A stretch of DNA of 64,000 nucleotides. Source: Anaerococcus sp. mt242 (lineage in GTDB: Bacteria > Bacillota > Clostridia > Tissierellales > Peptoniphilaceae). The DNA lies in NCBI RefSeq assembly GCF_016798225.1, contig NZ_JAEUYX010000001.1, positions 151,892-215,891 of the forward strand. Direction: 5' to 3'. Within the stretch, counting starts at the first letter, position 1; each line of letters starts with the position of its first letter. Below the pieces are notes generated by a model. That model searched no databases. It saw nothing but the letters and a program-made list of their open reading frames with translations, and had not been told where the DNA came from. A program made the translations under genes and the position numbers. Below, piece after piece: positions 15,076-24,439 of the stretch.

Positions 15076-18000
15076 ATGAAAAATAAAAAACTATATGTAG
15101 GAACTATTGCTCTAGCACTATCTATCGGGGCAATCGCTCCAGTAAGAAACAATGTAATTAGTTCTGTAGCATATGCAACTGGAGCTGAAAACACTGATCC
15201 AAACAGTGGAGCAGCTTCGGAAAATAAAACTACAAAATTAGATAAACTAAAAGATTTAACAGATGAGAAATCAAGTGTTCAAAATTCAGCTCGTTATAAC
15301 ATTGCTTCTGAATCTGAGAGAAAAGCATATGATAATGCTATCAGTGCAGGAAGAGAAGCAAACAATACAACTGAAGATAAAAAATTAGATGAACTAATTG
15401 CGAATATTCAACAAGCTAAAGATAAATTTGGAACAGACTATTTGCCGACAAACGAACAACGTCAAGGTCTTAGTTCTACAATCGCTATTGCAGAAAAGTT
15501 ATCAAAAACAATAGCAAATGATAACAATGTATCAAAAGCTGATAAGGAGAAATTAACCAATGCAATAAATTCTGCTAAGTCTGACGAAAAAAACTTGGCA
15601 AAAAGTGGAGATGAAATCAATACAACTAATAAAACATTAGCTCAAACTATCAATGATATCATTAGTGATAACAATCTAGAGGCTAAAAATTCAGCACTAA
15701 CAAATGATGAAATTGAAAAAATCACTCCAGCTGATAGTACATCCTATGGTAGAGCTTACAAAAATTTATTAGAGTTAGATAAGAAAGCTTATGGTTATAC
15801 AGAGTTAGACGAATTTAAAAATATTACAGATTCAAATATTAAAAATAATTTAAATAATAGTCTAACTAAAGCAGAAGAAGTGTATAAAAATGTTTCGTCA
15901 ACAACAGTTGAATTAAATACAGCCTACAATAACTTAAATAAGGCCTATAACGATGCACTTACTGCAGCAAATTCAAAAAATACTGAAGCTAGTAGATTAA
16001 AGTCTCAAATTCAAAATGAAATTAATACAAGTCCAGCTGGATTTGAAAATGCAGGTCAAACAGCAAGATTAACTTATAATATTGCAAAAGCGAATGCAAA
16101 TGCAGTATTAAAAAAGGAAAATGCGACAGCTGATGAACTTAAAAAAGCTCTAAATAACCTAAACCTTGCAAAGCTTGCCTTAGCACCAATAAAAACAAAA
16201 GTTATTGACAGCACAGAAATCGAAAAGGCACCTAAGGATATTCTTAAAGAATTGGTAGATGCAGCAACAACTTATAAGACACAAGATCCATACAAATCAG
16301 CAAGTGATGCAGATAAAAAATCATATGATGATGCTATCACTGCTGCAAATGGAGTTCTTCAGAATAATAAATCAAGTGTCGATGATTTAAATGCAGCTAT
16401 ACAAACTATAAAAGATGCTCAAAACAAAATAGCAAGTTCAAAAGAAACAGGCGACCAAAATTCCTATGACCAAGCAAAAGTATTATTGGATAGTTTGGTA
16501 AGAAATAAAGAAGAAGTTACAAAAAGCACAGCTTATACAAGTGCCAATTCAGACAAAAAATCAGCTTATGATAAAGCTATATCTGATGCTAGCTTAGTAT
16601 TAAAAGATATTGCAGATGGAAAAGATATAAGTACTGAAAAAATCAATGAGAACATCAGTAAAATTGTAAATGCACTTACCGACCTAGGCTACAAAGATGT
16701 AGTAAAATATTCAAACACTTTAAAAGAACTAGTAGATGAAGCTCCTACATTTAGACAAACTTATGGCTATTATGTAAAAAATAATAGTAGCAAAGACTCT
16801 GATAAGTCATTGATAAAAACATACAATGATTTGATAAAATTAGTAAGCGAAAATTTAGATACTCTAAGTCAAGACACAGAACTATCACAAAAATATGTAG
16901 ATCGTATTAATGAAATTAAAAGAAAAATTGTAGGCCAATCTAGCAATCCTGCAGCAGATGAAAATAAGGAGAGCCTACAAAATTTAATAGACTTAGCTAC
17001 AAAAGTTCAAGCTCATCCAGATTATGTAAATGTAAAAGCTACTCAAAGCAAAAATTTAAATAAGGCAATTATAGCTGCTAGAAGAGCGCTAAATAGTGAT
17101 AATGCATCTGATATTGAAGATGCTAGAACTTATCTAACAAATCAATTAAATCAAAGCGAAATAAAACCAATTGTTGCTAAAATAAATAACCTAAATGAAT
17201 CAGAAGATCTAAAAGAACTTAGAAAATTAGCTGAATTAGCAACAAAAGTTACAAAACACAAAGAATACGCGAATGTTGATAAAGATTTAAAAGACAAACT
17301 GGAAGATGCGCTTAAAAAAGCAAATCTAGCAATCCAAAGTAAGGATAAGACAAAGATAAAAGAAGCTAAGGATACCTTAAGCAATGTATTAGCTGATGAT
17401 AAATTCAAAAAAATTATTGAAGATATTAATAAAAACGAAAAATCATCAAGACAAAATATTGAAGACTTTATCAAAGGTGACAAAAATTTAAGAGATTCAG
17501 TTAATTATAAAAAAGCTCAGAAAACATTAAGAGATGCTTATGATAAAGCTATCGAAGAAGGTAAAGCAATTCTTGAAAATAAAGATGCAAGCGAAGAGGA
17601 TTTATCAGCAGTATCAGAAAAAATAATGCAAGCAGTAAATGCTCTAGATGGTAACCAATTTGCAGCAAGAGTAGAAAAGCTTAAAGAAAAATACAAAAAA
17701 GATGGATCTCAAATCACCAATGCAAATAAAAAAGCAGCGGTTGAAGCAAAACTAAAAGCTCTTGAAGATAAAAATGCAACTATGGATGATCTATTAGCAG
17801 CAGAAACAGAGCTTACAAATGCTTTAAAACTAAATGGTAGCAGCACTCCAGTAACAACTACGACAAATACAACAACAGTACCTGGTACAAGAACAACAAC
17901 TACACCAGTAACTACTACTAGACAAGTACCTTCTACAATTAATCCAGGATCTATTGTAAGAACGGGTATAAAATCTCTTGTAGGGGTAGGAGTACTATTA

Positions 18001-18102
18001 GTAGCAGCCATTGGAGCATATATTCTTACTGGCAAAAATAAAGAAAAAGATAAAAATAAAAATGTAAAAGCAAAAAGGAGAAAAGACAATGAAATTAAAT
18101 AA
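15076..18102 (+). CDS. Wall-anchored helical-repeat (FIVAR-type) surface protein
   Basis: A 1008-aa surface protein with a signal peptide (1 to about 34) and almost entirely alpha-helical repeats. Units at about 54-115, 393-455 and 465-535 have FIVAR character: a helix, a [ST]-x-Y-xx-AS-type turn, (K/R)xx(Y/S)DxAIxxA, then a second helix. The middle and end (about 635-900) carry a different helical repeat (LATKV...A, KAIIAARRAL). A Thr-rich linker (about 930-955) precedes the sorting signal IVRTGIKS, a membrane span and a long Lys-rich tail. FIVAR-type modules in other Gram-positives often bind host matrix or serum proteins; the ligand here is unknown. The gene end overlaps the lipoprotein gene by 14 bases. 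Confidence 0.8.
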   Translation: MKNKKLYVGTIALALSIGAIAPVRNNVISSVAYATGAENTDPNSGAASENKTTKLDKLKDLTDEKSSVQNSARYNIASESERKAYDNAISAGREANNTTEDKKLDELIANIQQAKDKFGTDYLPTNEQRQGLSSTIAIAEKLSKTIANDNNVSKADKEKLTNAINSAKSDEKNLAKSGDEINTTNKTLAQTINDIISDNNLEAKNSALTNDEIEKITPADSTSYGRAYKNLLELDKKAYGYTELDEFKNITDSNIKNNLNNSLTKAEEVYKNVSSTTVELNTAYNNLNKAYNDALTAANSKNTEASRLKSQIQNEINTSPAGFENAGQTARLTYNIAKANANAVLKKENATADELKKALNNLNLAKLALAPIKTKVIDSTEIEKAPKDILKELVDAATTYKTQDPYKSASDADKKSYDDAITAANGVLQNNKSSVDDLNAAIQTIKDAQNKIASSKETGDQNSYDQAKVLLDSLVRNKEEVTKSTAYTSANSDKKSAYDKAISDASLVLKDIADGKDISTEKINENISKIVNALTDLGYKDVVKYSNTLKELVDEAPTFRQTYGYYVKNNSSKDSDKSLIKTYNDLIKLVSENLDTLSQDTELSQKYVDRINEIKRKIVGQSSNPAADENKESLQNLIDLATKVQAHPDYVNVKATQSKNLNKAIIAARRALNSDNASDIEDARTYLTNQLNQSEIKPIVAKINNLNESEDLKELRKLAELATKVTKHKEYANVDKDLKDKLEDALKKANLAIQSKDKTKIKEAKDTLSNVLADDKFKKIIEDINKNEKSSRQNIEDFIKGDKNLRDSVNYKKAQKTLRDAYDKAIEEGKAILENKDASEEDLSAVSEKIMQAVNALDGNQFAARVEKLKEKYKKDGSQITNANKKAAVEAKLKALEDKNATMDDLLAAETELTNALKLNGSSTPVTTTTNTTTVPGTRTTTTPVTTTRQVPSTINPGSIVRTGIKSLVGVGVLLVAAIGAYILTGKNKEKDKNKNVKAKRRKDNEIK

Positions 18103-18574
18103 AACACTAGCATCAGCACTACTATTAACAGTAACACTAACAGGATGCGACAACATGGTAAAAAATGAAAACAAAGATGCAAACGCACCAGTTGTAGAAG
18201 AAAACAAAGCAGATACTGCAAAGGAAAATCAAAACACAGCTGATGAAGCTAAAGCTCCAGAACAAACAGCTGAAAATAAAGCAGAAAATACAGAGGATAC
18301 ACAAAATTCAGCAGATACTAACGAAAATGCAGATGAAACTACTGACCAATCTCAAGATACATCAACAGCAGATATGTCAGCAGATCAAAAAATCGAAGCT
18401 TTAGAACAAGCAATCTTTGATAACAGATCAAGTGCACGTGCAGTAGAAATCCTATTTGAACTTTCACCAGAAACTGTAAGCGGACATGAAGATGAGCTAA
18501 ACGAGTTACTAGAAACATCAAACTCACTACTAGAAAAAGCTCAAACAGCCCTTGACCAATTAAAAGCACAATAA
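18089..18574 (+). CDS. Secreted lipoprotein with C-terminal helical hairpin
   Basis: A 161-aa lipoprotein: n- and h-regions, then the lipobox LTGC with Cys20 as the lipidation site. An acidic, Asn/Glu/Thr-rich disordered linker (about 25-98) separates the lipid anchor from a compact helical region (about 100-161). That region contains LFELSPETV and LNELLETSNSLLEKA and aligns without gaps in the second helix to the ends of the next two proteins and the start of the transglutaminase-like protein. The gene starts inside the preceding gene with AAAAGGAG upstream, suggesting coupled translation. It presumably presents the hairpin at the membrane outer face. No known family recognised. Confidence 0.75.
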   Translation: MKLNKTLASALLLTVTLTGCDNMVKNENKDANAPVVEENKADTAKENQNTADEAKAPEQTAENKAENTEDTQNSADTNENADETTDQSQDTSTADMSADQKIEALEQAIFDNRSSARAVEILFELSPETVSGHEDELNELLETSNSLLEKAQTALDQLKAQ

Positions 18575-18576
18575 TT

Positions 18577-18600
18577 AAAGACCCTCCGGGGTCTTTTTTT
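18577..18600 (+). terminator. Intrinsic terminator after the lipoprotein gene
   Basis: AAAGACCC (18577-18584) pairs with GGGTCTTT (18589-18596) over a 4-base loop, followed by T. A TATAAT box at 18630-18635, with only a poor -35, precedes the next gene. Confidence 0.9.
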
Positions 18601-18674
18601 AGTATAATTTTAAAAATACTTCATTAGGGTATAATGAAAGCAAGAAATAATTCTAATAACTAAAGGAGTTATAT

Positions 18675-19724
18675 ATGAAAAATAAAATATTAAAAACAAG
18701 TGCCGTTCTTGCTCTAGGAACATTATTACTAGTACCAAGCACAAATAATGTTTACGCGGCAAGCACAGATACAAGTGTTAGTACGGAAATGTCTGAAGTA
18801 GAAAAAGAATTTAGACAAAAATTAGAAGAAGTAAATCAAAAGATTGTCCAATACGATTCTGTATTGATGGGATATGAATTTAAAAATGCTGATGAAAAAC
18901 CTCAATTACAATATACCAATGCCTTAAAAGGCCTAAAAGAGGGATATGAAAGTTTGATAAACTATAAAACAGAAAACGACGATTTTTATAGATTATACAT
19001 CAATCAACTAAATAGTAGGGTAGAGTTAGTAGAAAATGCAAAAGCAAATCTAAATGGTAGAGAAGTTGACAAAAGTGAACTTATCAAACTAACTACAGAA
19101 CAATCAAACTTCCAAGCAAGTGATGCATATAAAAATGCACCAAAAGAATTAAAAGAAAAATATGATGCTGCGGTACAAAATGCTTGGAAAACTGTAGGTG
19201 ACAATGGACTTAACCTTACAAACCTACAAAACGAACTTGCAATAAATGCTGTTCAATCAGCAAAAAATGAAATAATTGCAAATGATGAGAGAAAAAAAGC
19301 TTTAGACAGCCTTAGAGAAGAAATTGCAAAAACAGCAGATATCAGAGCAGAAAAAGATATCTATACAGATAGCTCATATAATACTTATAACAATGCTGCA
19401 ATCCTTGCAAAATCTACAATCGAAAATCCAAATTCAAGCTTAGATGAAATCAAATCAGCAAGAGACTTAGTTCAATCAGCAAGAAATAATCTAGCTAAAA
19501 AACAAACTCAAGGTGACATTGATAGACAAAAACAAATTGAAAGATTAGAAGAAGCTATAAGACAAAATAAGGAAACTAGAGAGTCAGTTTTATTAATCAA
19601 AAAAATTGCTCCAAATATTGCAACAAAAAATGCCAAATACTTAGACCAACTAATCAAAAGATCTGAAGATATAGTAGCTAGATCAACAAAAGTTTTAAAC
19701 CAACTAAAGGGAATTAGAGGCTAA
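18675..19724 (+). CDS. Secreted FIVAR-repeat protein with C-terminal hairpin module
   Basis: A 349-aa secreted helical protein. The signal peptide ends near NVYAA (about residue 29). It has no lipobox and no sorting signal, so it is released or held non-covalently. Two FIVAR-like units are visible at about 135-205 (FQASDAYKNAPKELKEKY) and about 212-275 (DIYTDSSYNTYNNAA). The last 60 residues (290-349) hold the shared hairpin: IKKIAPNIA, then LDQLIKRSEDIVARS. It is followed after 19 bases by a shorter relative, probably in one transcript. Confidence 0.75.
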   Translation: MKNKILKTSAVLALGTLLLVPSTNNVYAASTDTSVSTEMSEVEKEFRQKLEEVNQKIVQYDSVLMGYEFKNADEKPQLQYTNALKGLKEGYESLINYKTENDDFYRLYINQLNSRVELVENAKANLNGREVDKSELIKLTTEQSNFQASDAYKNAPKELKEKYDAAVQNAWKTVGDNGLNLTNLQNELAINAVQSAKNEIIANDERKKALDSLREEIAKTADIRAEKDIYTDSSYNTYNNAAILAKSTIENPNSSLDEIKSARDLVQSARNNLAKKQTQGDIDRQKQIERLEEAIRQNKETRESVLLIKKIAPNIATKNAKYLDQLIKRSEDIVARSTKVLNQLKGIRG

Positions 19725-19746
19725 AACCAAACCTTAAGGAGGTATG

Positions 19747-20322
19747 ATGAAATTTAAATCAAAAATATTAAAATCACTCTTATTAGTAAATATAGCATTT
19801 TTAAGTTTAGGTAGCCAAAGTGCTTTTGCTAACACAAATGATAGACAAGCAAATGTTGCTCAAAACTCAGAAGCACTTACCCGTAATCAAAATTTCACTG
19901 ACCAAGCAAGACAATTACAATTGGCAGTAGATGACGAGGTTAATGTAGTAAATTCAAATGCATATTTCAATTATGCTAGTCAAGATGTAAAAGCAGAATA
20001 TGAATCAGCAATCGCTGAAGCAAAATCTGTTTTGGCAAGACTTGATACAGCAAGCTATGATGAGCTTAGAAATGCCATGAATAGGATAAATCTTGCAAAG
20101 AGAAATATAAAAGCAGAGGTAAACAACAAGGCTCAAAATGAAAATAAAAAAAATCAGCTAAGAGCAGCTATACAAAGAAATCAAACTACTCTAGCGGCTG
20201 CAAAACAGCTTAAGCAAATAATGCCAAACTATGTTAAAAAGTTCGATAAACAACTAAATGCATTAATAGCAAGATCAGAAAATCTAATTGCAAGAGCAAA
20301 TAAAATATTATCAACCCTCTAA
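19747..20322 (+). CDS. Small secreted FIVAR protein with C-terminal hairpin module
   Basis: A 191-aa secreted protein. I take the second of two adjacent ATGs (19747) because AAGGAGG ends only 1 base before the first (19744). The signal peptide ends near SAFA. One FIVAR-like unit lies at about 52-122 (SNAYFNYASQDVKAEYESA), then a linker and the hairpin module at about 136-191: LKQIMPNYV followed by LNALIARSENLIARA. It has no anchor. The architecture is that of the 349-aa protein minus one FIVAR unit, so the two are probably duplicates. Confidence 0.75.
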   Translation: MKFKSKILKSLLLVNIAFLSLGSQSAFANTNDRQANVAQNSEALTRNQNFTDQARQLQLAVDDEVNVVNSNAYFNYASQDVKAEYESAIAEAKSVLARLDTASYDELRNAMNRINLAKRNIKAEVNNKAQNENKKNQLRAAIQRNQTTLAAAKQLKQIMPNYVKKFDKQLNALIARSENLIARANKILSTL

Positions 20323-20329
20323 AAATAAG

Positions 20330-20358
20330 CCTACAAGTACAGCTTGTAGGTCTTTTTT
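20330..20358 (+). terminator. Intrinsic terminator after the small FIVAR gene
   Basis: CCTACAAG (20330-20337) pairs with CTTGTAGG (20343-20350), followed by TCTTTTTT. Confidence 0.9.
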
Positions 20359-20438
20359 GTGTCTAAAAGCCTTTAAAATGTGTCAAAAAAATGTATATTA
20401 TATAGTGATACAATTTTAATTTAGAGAGGGTTTGCACT

Positions 20439-21560
20439 TTGAAAAAGAAATTATTTGGGTTTTCTTTGGCGATGATTTTGGCCATAAACCCGCTTATAAA
20501 TACAAATATTAGACCAAACATTGCCTATGCTGCAGCTGATCAGGCAAAGTTAGATAAGCTTGATACAAGTTCACTCGAAAGTCAAATAAGGGCTGCAAAA
20601 TATCTTATAGAAAATATGCCAAATATTATTAGCGGTGAAAATAGAAAAAAATTAGACGATTTGATAGTAAAAAGTGAAAATCTTATCGTTAGGATAAATA
20701 ATTATAAGGCTAGTCTCGAGACAAATGATAATTTAAATATCAGAGCAAAAAATATAGTTAGAGCAAATTTGGATAAGAGAAATACAAATTTCACTGTAAA
20801 TATCAATGCTTACACTACAAATCAACAAATCCAATCATGGTTTTTAGAAACGGCTAGGGAAGACTGGTATTTCTTCTATAGTATGTATGGAAAAACAAAT
20901 GTAAAAACAAAATACGATCCTAATAAAACAAAGGGAGATAAGGTATATGTTCAATCTGCAACATTCACAGTAACTTTTAGGGAAGATCCAACTGTGGATG
21001 ACCAAATAGATCTTTTTGCTAATGAATGGGTAAATCAAAATATAAATGCTTATGATGACGATCTAGAAAAAGCTCAAAAAATCCACGATTTTATCGTTAC
21101 TAAAAATCAATATAATAGGGGAGATGGTAATGATAAGAGCGGCGGATTTTCAATTTACCATCCTTCATCAATTATTTATGGAGAAGGTGGAGTATGTAAT
21201 GCCTATGCAACACTTTTTGACAAACTAGCAACAAAAGCAGGACTAGATGTTAGATATGCCACAGGACATTCTAAAAAAACAGGTGAGCCCCATATCTGGA
21301 ATATGGTTAGGGTAAATGGAGTTTGGTATAACATAGACACAACATGGGATGATCCAACTATTAACTTTAATGAAGGTTATGTAGAAAATATTGGAGATTT
21401 TGTAATATACGACTATTTCCTAAAAAGTGATGAAGAAATTAACAAATCAAGAACAATAGATGATAATCCAGATAGACCTGAAAGTAATTCTACTTTAAGG
21501 ACTGGTTTGAAAAATACTACTATTCAACGAATTGATGGTGAATATAGGGTAGTAAATTAG
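20439..21560 (+). CDS. Secreted transglutaminase-like protein with N-terminal hairpin module
   Basis: A 373-aa secreted protein, TTG start with GAGAGGG 8 bases upstream. Signal peptide about 1-31 (ending AYAAA). The shared hairpin follows at about 44-93 (LIENMPNII, LDDLIVKSENLIVRI). A transglutaminase-like cysteine-peptidase domain occupies about 190-310, with the triad visible as C253 (GGVCNAYA), H285 (EPHIWNM) and D300 (YNIDTTWDD). The short C-terminus (STLRTGL) has no membrane span. Such domains can cross-link, deamidate or cleave proteins; which applies is not decidable here. Sharing the hairpin with three neighbouring secreted proteins suggests they are partners or substrates. Confidence 0.82.
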   Translation: MKKKLFGFSLAMILAINPLINTNIRPNIAYAAADQAKLDKLDTSSLESQIRAAKYLIENMPNIISGENRKKLDDLIVKSENLIVRINNYKASLETNDNLNIRAKNIVRANLDKRNTNFTVNINAYTTNQQIQSWFLETAREDWYFFYSMYGKTNVKTKYDPNKTKGDKVYVQSATFTVTFREDPTVDDQIDLFANEWVNQNINAYDDDLEKAQKIHDFIVTKNQYNRGDGNDKSGGFSIYHPSSIIYGEGGVCNAYATLFDKLATKAGLDVRYATGHSKKTGEPHIWNMVRVNGVWYNIDTTWDDPTINFNEGYVENIGDFVIYDYFLKSDEEINKSRTIDDNPDRPESNSTLRTGLKNTTIQRIDGEYRVVN

Positions 21561-21568
21561 AAAAAAAG

Positions 21569-21593
21569 AAAGACCTTTAAAAAAGGTCTTTTT
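21569..21593 (+). terminator. Intrinsic terminator, probably bidirectional
   Basis: AAAGACCTTT pairs with AAGGTCTTT and has T-rich flanks on both strands. It lies between the converging transglutaminase-like gene and murJ. Confidence 0.8.
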
Positions 21594-21678
21594 ATATTGT
21601 TTACTTATTGTATTTTATATATCACTTATGATAAAAGAACAAAGCCAATGACGTTATGATTATTCTACTGATTTCTCC

Positions 21679-23187
21679 TTAGGCTTTTTTATTTTTCTTC
21701 CTTTTTAAAAAAGCATTCTTTATATCATCAAATTCATCTACCTTTAACAAATAAATGATTCCTACATATATCACTCCAGCAAATGCAATTGTGACTAGCA
21801 ACCATAGGTTTGATGGTCTTAATTGATAGAAATATTTTGCAAATATACCTAATACAGCTCCTGCTATTAGAATTTTGCCTATATTTTTTAGAATATATTT
21901 ATTATCCAAACTGCCAAAAGTTCGTTTATACATTACAAAAGCCATTAATACTGATGAAAATTGGCTGATTGTTGTTGCCATTGCTAGTCCTACTAATCCG
22001 TATTTTACTGATAGGGCATAGTCTAGTAAGATATTTATTCCTAGCTGGATAAATGAAATTACCGTTGGTATTTTTGTATTTTGATTTGAGAAAAATGATA
22101 GATAAAGCAAATCTACTATGGCAGGACCTAGTAAATATAGGGTGTAGGTAAATAAAACCTTGCTTGTTGCAATCATATCATTGTAGGTAAACTCTCCACG
22201 GTAGTATACAAATGAAATTATTGGCTCTGATAAAACCATCATCCCAATTATAGAAGGGATAAATAAAATCATTATTTTTACCAAGGTCTGGCTAGTTAAT
22301 TTTTTCATACCATTTAAGTTATTATCAGCTACTAATTTTCCAATTATTGGATAGGCTGTAACTTGGAATGGGACGATAAATGTTGAACTAACTATCCTAA
22401 GGATTTTTAAGGCATAGTTTATAATAGAAACTCCACCGTCAGTTGCTACTAGAGAAGCAAATGATTGGTCGACTATGGTTGATATATAAACTGCAGCCAT
22501 AGAAAAAGTTGTTGGTAGCGATAGGATTATAATTTTTTTGACATTTTCGTCAAAGGAAAATTTAATCTTACCACGTTTGAAACCTGTTTTTCTAATGGCT
22601 CTTGGAAAAATTATAAATTGGACAAAGTAGGCCAAAAATATACCAATAGTCATTATGGTCACATTACCCTTTGAAATTGCAACCGTGATTGCCAAAATTA
22701 TATTTAATATAATTAATGGCAGGGCAGGAGTTATAAAATCTCCTTTAATTTGTAAGTATGCAGAAAAAATTGCTGCATAGATATTTGGATAAATGGTTAA
22801 AATTATTGCACGCATAAAGCTAGATGCAATTTTTAATTTTTCTCCACTATAACCTGCTGCAAAAAGTTTTACAATAGCTGGTGCAAAAGCAAAGCCTAAT
22901 ATCATAATTGCAGAGGTCAAAAATAGGGAGAAATTTAGAAGATTATTTGTAAATTTATCTCCTGATTCTTCTCCACCCTTTTTTAAAACTTCATTGTATG
23001 TTGGTATGTAAGTTTTGCTTAGGGCATAGGTGATTACAGAAAAAATCAGGGTAGCTGCGGTTGTCGATGTGTTAAAGGCATCGGTTATCGGACCGGTTCC
23101 ATAAAAGAAAGAAAAAATCATCTCACGAATAAATGAGAAGATTTTTCCTACTAAATTTAATATTATAAGTATCAGTGTATTGTTCAT
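21679..23187 (-). CDS. murJ: Lipid II flippase MurJ (MviN family)
   Basis: A polytopic membrane protein of the MOP superfamily that moves lipid II across the membrane for peptidoglycan synthesis. At 502 aa it has about 13-14 hydrophobic segments over its whole length. Family features include the N-terminal GKIFSFIREMIFSFFYGTG helix with FNTSTTAAT, and the central IYISTIVDQ-like and ALKILRIVSSTF segments. The start overlaps the preceding gene's stop by 4 bases. It is the last gene of the leftward transporter operon. A second, unlinked flippase could exist, so essentiality is not implied. Confidence 0.9.
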   Translation of the reverse strand: MNNTLILIILNLVGKIFSFIREMIFSFFYGTGPITDAFNTSTTAATLIFSVITYALSKTYIPTYNEVLKKGGEESGDKFTNNLLNFSLFLTSAIMILGFAFAPAIVKLFAAGYSGEKLKIASSFMRAIILTIYPNIYAAIFSAYLQIKGDFITPALPLIILNIILAITVAISKGNVTIMTIGIFLAYFVQFIIFPRAIRKTGFKRGKIKFSFDENVKKIIILSLPTTFSMAAVYISTIVDQSFASLVATDGGVSIINYALKILRIVSSTFIVPFQVTAYPIIGKLVADNNLNGMKKLTSQTLVKIMILFIPSIIGMMVLSEPIISFVYYRGEFTYNDMIATSKVLFTYTLYLLGPAIVDLLYLSFFSNQNTKIPTVISFIQLGINILLDYALSVKYGLVGLAMATTISQFSSVLMAFVMYKRTFGSLDNKYILKNIGKILIAGAVLGIFAKYFYQLRPSNLWLLVTIAFAGVIYVGIIYLLKVDEFDDIKNAFLKRKKNKKA

Positions 23188-23696
23188 GATTTTTTATTGG
23201 CATAACCCAATAGGAAATTGTCGATTGACTCGATTTCTAGGGTTATTAGTTCATCTATTTTTATTTCAAATTGGTCAAATACTTGGGCATTTGCCTTATT
23301 TATGGCATCTATAACTACGTATTCTTCGTTAAAATCTCGAACATAACCTGTTGATGCATCATAATAATTAAAGCTTGTTGCAAGAGTTATGATTTTGTTA
23401 TGATCTTTGGCATATTTTATCAAATCTCTAAAGTCAGGTTTTGATTGGTAGATTTCATTGTCGCTGTCCCCGATAGAAATATTGCCCCAAAATCCCATGT
23501 ATTTTTCAATTTTTTTTAGATATTCAGTATTTCGCTCGATTCCATCTATGGTGGATTTATCAAATAAAAGATATCCATCAAATTTGCCTTGATCATCCAC
23601 TAAGTGGGTAAATAATCTTTCTGTATTTTGGTAAATGATGTATCCAACAGCAAAGGAATCTTCATTAGTTGAATAAATTTCTACTAAATCTTTCAT
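23184..23696 (-). CDS. Uncharacterised protein with two similar halves
   Basis: A 170-aa soluble protein, no signal peptide, not assigned to a family. Its halves look alike. Residues about 14-66 run AVGYIIY...FDGYLLFDKSTIDGI...TEYLKKI; residues about 99-160 run ITLATSF...TGYVRDFNEEYVVIDAINKA...FEIKIDELITLEI. Both read as a small beta-barrel, perhaps Sm-like, followed by a helix; that fold is a guess. It overlaps murJ by 4 bases and follows the ABC ATPase gene by 8, so it is co-transcribed with both. Confidence 0.65.
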   Translation of the reverse strand: MKDLVEIYSTNEDSFAVGYIIYQNTERLFTHLVDDQGKFDGYLLFDKSTIDGIERNTEYLKKIEKYMGFWGNISIGDSDNEIYQSKPDFRDLIKYAKDHNKIITLATSFNYYDASTGYVRDFNEEYVVIDAINKANAQVFDQFEIKIDELITLEIESIDNFLLGYANKKS

Positions 23697-23704
23697 TAGT
23701 TCTC

Positions 23705-24439
23705 CTAGTTATTTAAGAATCTTGATAAGAATTCTCTAGTTCTATTGTGAGTTGGATTTTCAAAAATTTCTTTTGGAGATCCATCTTCTAGGATTATACC
23801 TTTATCCATAAATAAAACTCTAGTTGATACATCACGGGCAAAGTCCATTTCGTGAGTTACTACAATCATTGTAATTCCAGTTTTAGCAAGTTTGGTCATA
23901 ACTTCTAAAACTTCTCCCACCATTTCTGGGTCAAGGGCACTTGTTGGTTCATCAAAAAGTAGGACTTTTGGATTCATGCAAAGGGCACGTGCAATGGCTA
24001 CCCTTTGCTTTTGTCCACCGGATAATTGTGATGGTCTAGCGTGGATGAAATTTTGCATACCGACATCTGTTAAAAAGCTCATGGCAAGTTCTTCTGCCTC
24101 TTTTTTATTTTTGCCCATTACTAGTTCTTGGCCTAGGGTACAGTTTTCTAGGACATTTTTGTTTTCAAAAAGATTAAAGTTTTGAAAAACCATGCCTACT
24201 TGTGAACGATAGTGACGTTCATCAAATTCATTTTCCAAGATATTTTTACCTTCATATAAGATTTCCCCGCTTGTTGGTGTTTCAAGTAGGTTTAGACATC
24301 TAAGAAGTGTTGACTTTCCAGATCCTGAGGAGCCAATGATTGAAACAACTTCGTTTTTTTCTACACTAAAATTAATATCTTTTAGAACTTTTAAATTTCC
24401 AAAGCTTTTTTCTAGGTTATTTACTTTAATTATTGACAT
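23705..24439 (-). CDS. Polar amino-acid ABC transporter ATPase
   Basis: A 244-aa ATPase of the GlnQ/HisP type, which powers import of a polar amino acid. Walker [11 protein letters not shown]-loop FQNFNLF, signature LSGGQKQR, Walker [13 protein letters not shown] and switch VVTHEMD are all present. Its start overlaps the upstream permease-binding protein gene by 14 bases. The T-box leader upstream suggests lysine as the transported amino acid (inference). Confidence 0.95.
   Translation of the reverse strand: MSIIKVNNLEKSFGNLKVLKDINFSVEKNEVVSIIGSSGSGKSTLLRCLNLLETPTSGEILYEGKNILENEFDERHYRSQVGMVFQNFNLFENKNVLENCTLGQELVMGKNKKEAEELAMSFLTDVGMQNFIHARPSQLSGGQKQRVAIARALCMNPKVLLFDEPTSALDPEMVGEVLEVMTKLAKTGITMIVVTHEMDFARDVSTRVLFMDKGIILEDGSPKEIFENPTHNRTREFLSRFLNN

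Noticed and set aside
17709..18221. Antisense ORF (170 aa) at the end of the FIVAR gene
   Set aside because: Low-complexity shadow spanning two real genes on the other strand.
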